Positions 61,797-64,000 of a stretch of 64,000 nt of DNA are shown here, piece by piece. This DNA comes from Thermoproteota archaeon. GTDB taxonomy: Archaea > Korarchaeota > Korarchaeia > Korarchaeales > Korarchaeaceae. Location: positions 1-64,000 of the forward strand of contig JALSOH010000009.1 of NCBI GenBank assembly GCA_026986575.1, given 5' to 3'. A model generated the notes under the pieces. That model was not told where the DNA came from. It worked only from the letters and a program-made list of their open reading frames with translations, and did not search any database. A program made the position numbers and the translations under genes. The number at the start of each line of letters is the position of its first letter. The stretch's first letter is position 1.

Positions 61797-61868
61797 CCAT
61801 TATTTAGCTCCAAAATCACAGGAGGCGGCTCCCTCATGAAAAAAATGTCGCTCAGCGAGTGCTGTTCG

Positions 61869-63014
61869 CTACCCAGGTATTAAACTCTGAGGGGTACTGG
61901 AAGCGAATATCACGCCGAGATCGGTCACTAGATCGATCCTAGTGATGATATTAGGGAGCCTATCGAAGGAGAAGTATATGTACGGCACTCCTGGATCGAA
62001 TATCGCGTTAGCGGCTAGGGCCCTCACCGCGCTGGGTTCGAGGTATCTCCTAGCGATGTAAAGATCGTCGAACGCAGCCACCTCAGCCTTTTCATACTGC
62101 TGGTGAGGTAACTGGATGTAAGAGACACTCAAAGGAGAGGGCTGGCTCTTCATGTCCACCACTCTACCGTTCACGTAGAAGAGCATGTGAGTACCATTGG
62201 AGACGAGGCAGTAATGGTTCCAGTTGGTGGCATTCGCGTAGTCCGTTCCTTGGACTAGGTCGGTTCCAGCGACCCTCAGGAAGACCCTAGGGTGATATTC
62301 CCCCCCATCGAAGTTGGGATCCACCATAATCTGAATAGAGTCCATATCCAATACCGTCCACGGGCTCCCCCAGTTCTTGTGATCTATGATCTTAAGCCAG
62401 AGACAGACGGTCCAATTCTCTCCAGACGAGAGCCCTGTGTCCACCCTTGGCCTTGTGACGGCAGACAGATTCCTATACAGCGCGTAACCATCAGCCCCGA
62501 AGTCTAACCAGCTTGCGTTCAGGAACTGCTCGTCAGGGAAGTATTTGGAGGGATCCGTATCTGAGGGAATGGGGACCTGCAGCAAAGAGGAAGAACCACT
62601 AGCTATCTGCTCCAGATTGTAGAGAATCCTCCAGTGCCCGAACTGCTCTAAGTTTAATCTCACCCTGACGTTAGGACCCAGTAGAAGGCCTTCTGAGTAG
62701 TAGTGAGGTCTCAGGGTACCATTGACGATAGCTACCAGATCTTCTACTTTCAAGCGGAAGTTCGGCACCCTTGAGCCGTTGACGTAAATGTAGATGTACC
62801 TTACGCTGGTATTGGTGCCGAGATTCCTCAATGTAACGTCATATCTCCCCATCCAATTTATCTCAGCGTTTTCCTTCGCCCTTTCCCTCTCAAGGGCTAG
62901 GATCTTCTGCACATTATTTGAAAGAGAGAGGAAATCTGTCTGTATCTGGACGACCAAGCCGATCATGAGCAGTATTATGATGGCAAAGAATAGTAGAGCT
63001 ATGGCACTTTCCAC
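61869..63014 (-). CDS. Pilin-like protein with LamG/ConA-like lectin domain, B
   Basis: 381 residues, parallel to the 57822 protein throughout. The N-terminus MESAIALLFFAIIILLMIGL is followed by a helix (LALERERAKENAEINW), then VTLRNLGTNTSVRYIYIYVN. The LamG-type part has WTVCLWLKIIDHKNWGSPWT, NWNHYCLVSNGTHMLFYVNG and a C-terminal IDLVTDLGVIFASS matching VEIVTDLGRVFSSE in paralog A. GTG start after GGGGG. It heads the large minus-strand surface operon. Confidence 0.82.
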   Translation of the reverse strand: MESAIALLFFAIIILLMIGLVVQIQTDFLSLSNNVQKILALERERAKENAEINWMGRYDVTLRNLGTNTSVRYIYIYVNGSRVPNFRLKVEDLVAIVNGTLRPHYYSEGLLLGPNVRVRLNLEQFGHWRILYNLEQIASGSSSLLQVPIPSDTDPSKYFPDEQFLNASWLDFGADGYALYRNLSAVTRPRVDTGLSSGENWTVCLWLKIIDHKNWGSPWTVLDMDSIQIMVDPNFDGGEYHPRVFLRVAGTDLVQGTDYANATNWNHYCLVSNGTHMLFYVNGRVVDMKSQPSPLSVSYIQLPHQQYEKAEVAAFDDLYIARRYLEPSAVRALAANAIFDPGVPYIYFSFDRLPNIITRIDLVTDLGVIFASSTPQSLIPG

Positions 63015-63171
63015 TTTTCGCAGCCCCCTTTCCCGTCAGTATGGAACACCTCCAATATATCCCTAACTTACAATTCTTTCTGTTCCTGTCCAACGGTAAA
63101 AATTAGATGGGATTGGGTGGACCCTTTACTTCCGCGTTTTACCCTTTTAAGCATCATACATATCACAATGA

Positions 63172-63927
63172 GTGAAAATGAAAATTCCACCGTCGCACTT
63201 GAAGTTGGGCTTGGTGGTTCTATTAGTAATCCTATGCATCCCTCTAGTGAGGAGCTTTGCTACGGAGGGATGGATAACTGGTATAAGCACGGAGGAAACC
63301 CCCACCAACGAGACGGCTGTTAAAGTCACCGTCGAAATCGGAGTTAAGGTCCAGTTTGACTCTCCTGGCTATTACGTGGTACTTATAAGGGACGACTCGA
63401 CTGGCGAGTACCTCGCGGAATCCATCAGGTACTCGGTGGGGGCCATATCAGAGGAGAAGACGATAACTCTGCACTTCGAGAGACCAACAGACCCCGGAAC
63501 TTATTCATACACCGCCATTTTGAAGATGAAGGATTCATCCTCTGGATGGTTCGATGCTGACACGGAGCACTTCTCGATCGTGGTACCGGTCCCTCAGACC
63601 ATCACAAACGTTACCACAGTCACCCTGACGGAGACAGTGACTAAAGCCTTGGAATACCTTCAAACTGTAACCCAGACGGTTACTGCAACGGAGACGACAA
63701 CGTACACTCAGATTAACATAACTACCCTCACGATCCTCAGGACGGTGATCCAAAACCTCACAAAAACAGCCACCCTGACTAGGAACATCACCCTGACCAA
63801 GGTAATCACGGTAACGGTTACTCCCGTATCCCAAGAGAGTCCATCAATGGATGTTCGACTGATCGGTTTGGGGGTTATTGGCGTTCTAGTGGCTATTCTC
63901 TTGGTGATGGCCCTGAGGAGGAGGTGA
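63172..63927 (+). CDS. Surface protein with Thr-rich stalk and C-terminal anchor
   Basis: 251 residues: signal peptide (LGLVVLLVILCIPLVRS), a beta-sandwich domain (VTVEIGVKVQFDSPGYYVVL), then a Thr/Val-rich stalk (TLTETVTKALEYLQTVTQT, ATETTTYTQINITTLTIL) with NxT sequons, and a C-terminal helix (LIGLGVIGVLVAILLVMAL) with RRR. Such stalk proteins anchor or space S-layer structures. GTG 63172 or ATG 63178; a TTTTAAG box lies about 27 bases upstream. It precedes a GTPase gene. Confidence 0.8.
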   Translation: MKMKIPPSHLKLGLVVLLVILCIPLVRSFATEGWITGISTEETPTNETAVKVTVEIGVKVQFDSPGYYVVLIRDDSTGEYLAESIRYSVGAISEEKTITLHFERPTDPGTYSYTAILKMKDSSSGWFDADTEHFSIVVPVPQTITNVTTVTLTETVTKALEYLQTVTQTVTATETTTYTQINITTLTILRTVIQNLTKTATLTRNITLTKVITVTVTPVSQESPSMDVRLIGLGVIGVLVAILLVMALRRR

Positions 63928-63957
63928 TAGAGATCTAGAGAGCTGGAGGGCCCCGCC

Positions 63958-64000
63958 ATGAAGAAGATGAAGATCGTGGTGATAGGACCCCATCAGGCCG
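63958..64000 (+). CDS. MglA/COG2229-like small GTPase, 5' end only
   Basis: ATG 63958 with GGAGG eight bases upstream opens MKKMKIVVIGPHQA, which matches MRKMRLVVMGPHQAGKST of the GTPase at 51372 over all 14 residues in order with conservative changes. It is cut by the window edge just before the rest of the P-loop. It is the second copy of this GTPase near the pilus genes. Confidence 0.8.
   Translation, partial: MKKMKIVVIGPHQA

Overview
The window reads as a chromosomal segment of an archaeon, very probably a thermophile. Many genes have an archaeal TATA element about 25 bases before the start codon, often with no leader. Others have GGAGGTGAT-type ribosome binding sites, arginine is mostly AGG/AGA, and several families are archaeal (DPSL mini-ferritin, UPF0282 metallo-beta-lactamase fold, archaeal TadA/TadC pilus motor, Bat-type HTH, UppP, PPDK). 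A TACK/Thermoproteota-like lineage such as Korarchaeia fits, but I cannot assign one. I saw no rRNA, tRNA or CRISPR.

Layout. 1-1 kb: a Fur/PerR-like repressor divergent from a DPSL ferritin. 1.1-1.8 kb: a VapBC pair. 1.8-5.0 kb: an odd heme-copper oxidase operon, nitric-oxide-reductase-like, with an Asp where a metal-ligand His is expected and a subunit II that has lost the CuA site. It is divergent from a cysteine-containing Bat-type regulator across a palindromic operator. 5.0-8.4 kb: nucleotidyltransferase/HEPN pairs and an AbrB - Cys-rich protein - radical SAM operon. 8.5-15.3 kb: AlaX, a CBS protein, a glycine-rich secreted protein broken by two opposite frameshifts, a membrane protein and an S9 peptidase. 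15.4-25.3 kb: an eroded accessory stretch (decayed HEPN/MNT pair, AAA ATPase, UPF0282, permease, Fe-S glycosylase, a fused HepT-MntA, another VapBC) with long non-coding gaps. 25.3-29.7 kb: a thiamine ABC transporter controlled by a TPP riboswitch. 29.7-46.2 kb: VapBC, UppP, a secreted beta-propeller, PPDK, PRC-barrel, two paralogous methyltransferases, DJ-1/PfpI, TerC, an Nramp-like carrier, two cupins, IlvD and a secreted repeat protein.

46.2-64 kb is the most interesting part. One half is an intracellular signalling set: a seven-helix membrane protein, a longin-like protein, an Arf-like GTPase with a C-terminal roadblock/longin-like domain, a Roadblock/LC7 protein, two large helical proteins sharing a KLSY motif, and a COG2229/MglA-like GTPase. 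The other half is a surface appendage: TadA-type ATPase, TadC-type membrane platform, four small pilin-like proteins, two pilin-like proteins carrying LamG/ConA-like lectin domains, a 900-residue Cys/His-rich surface protein, and a Thr-rich stalk protein. A second GTPase of the same type begins at the window edge. I infer a GTPase-controlled adhesive pilus, comparable in logic to bacterial MglA/MglB control of type IV pili but built from different parts.

Toxin-antitoxin modules are dense: three VapBC pairs, two MNT/HEPN pairs, one HepT-MntA fusion and one decayed pair.
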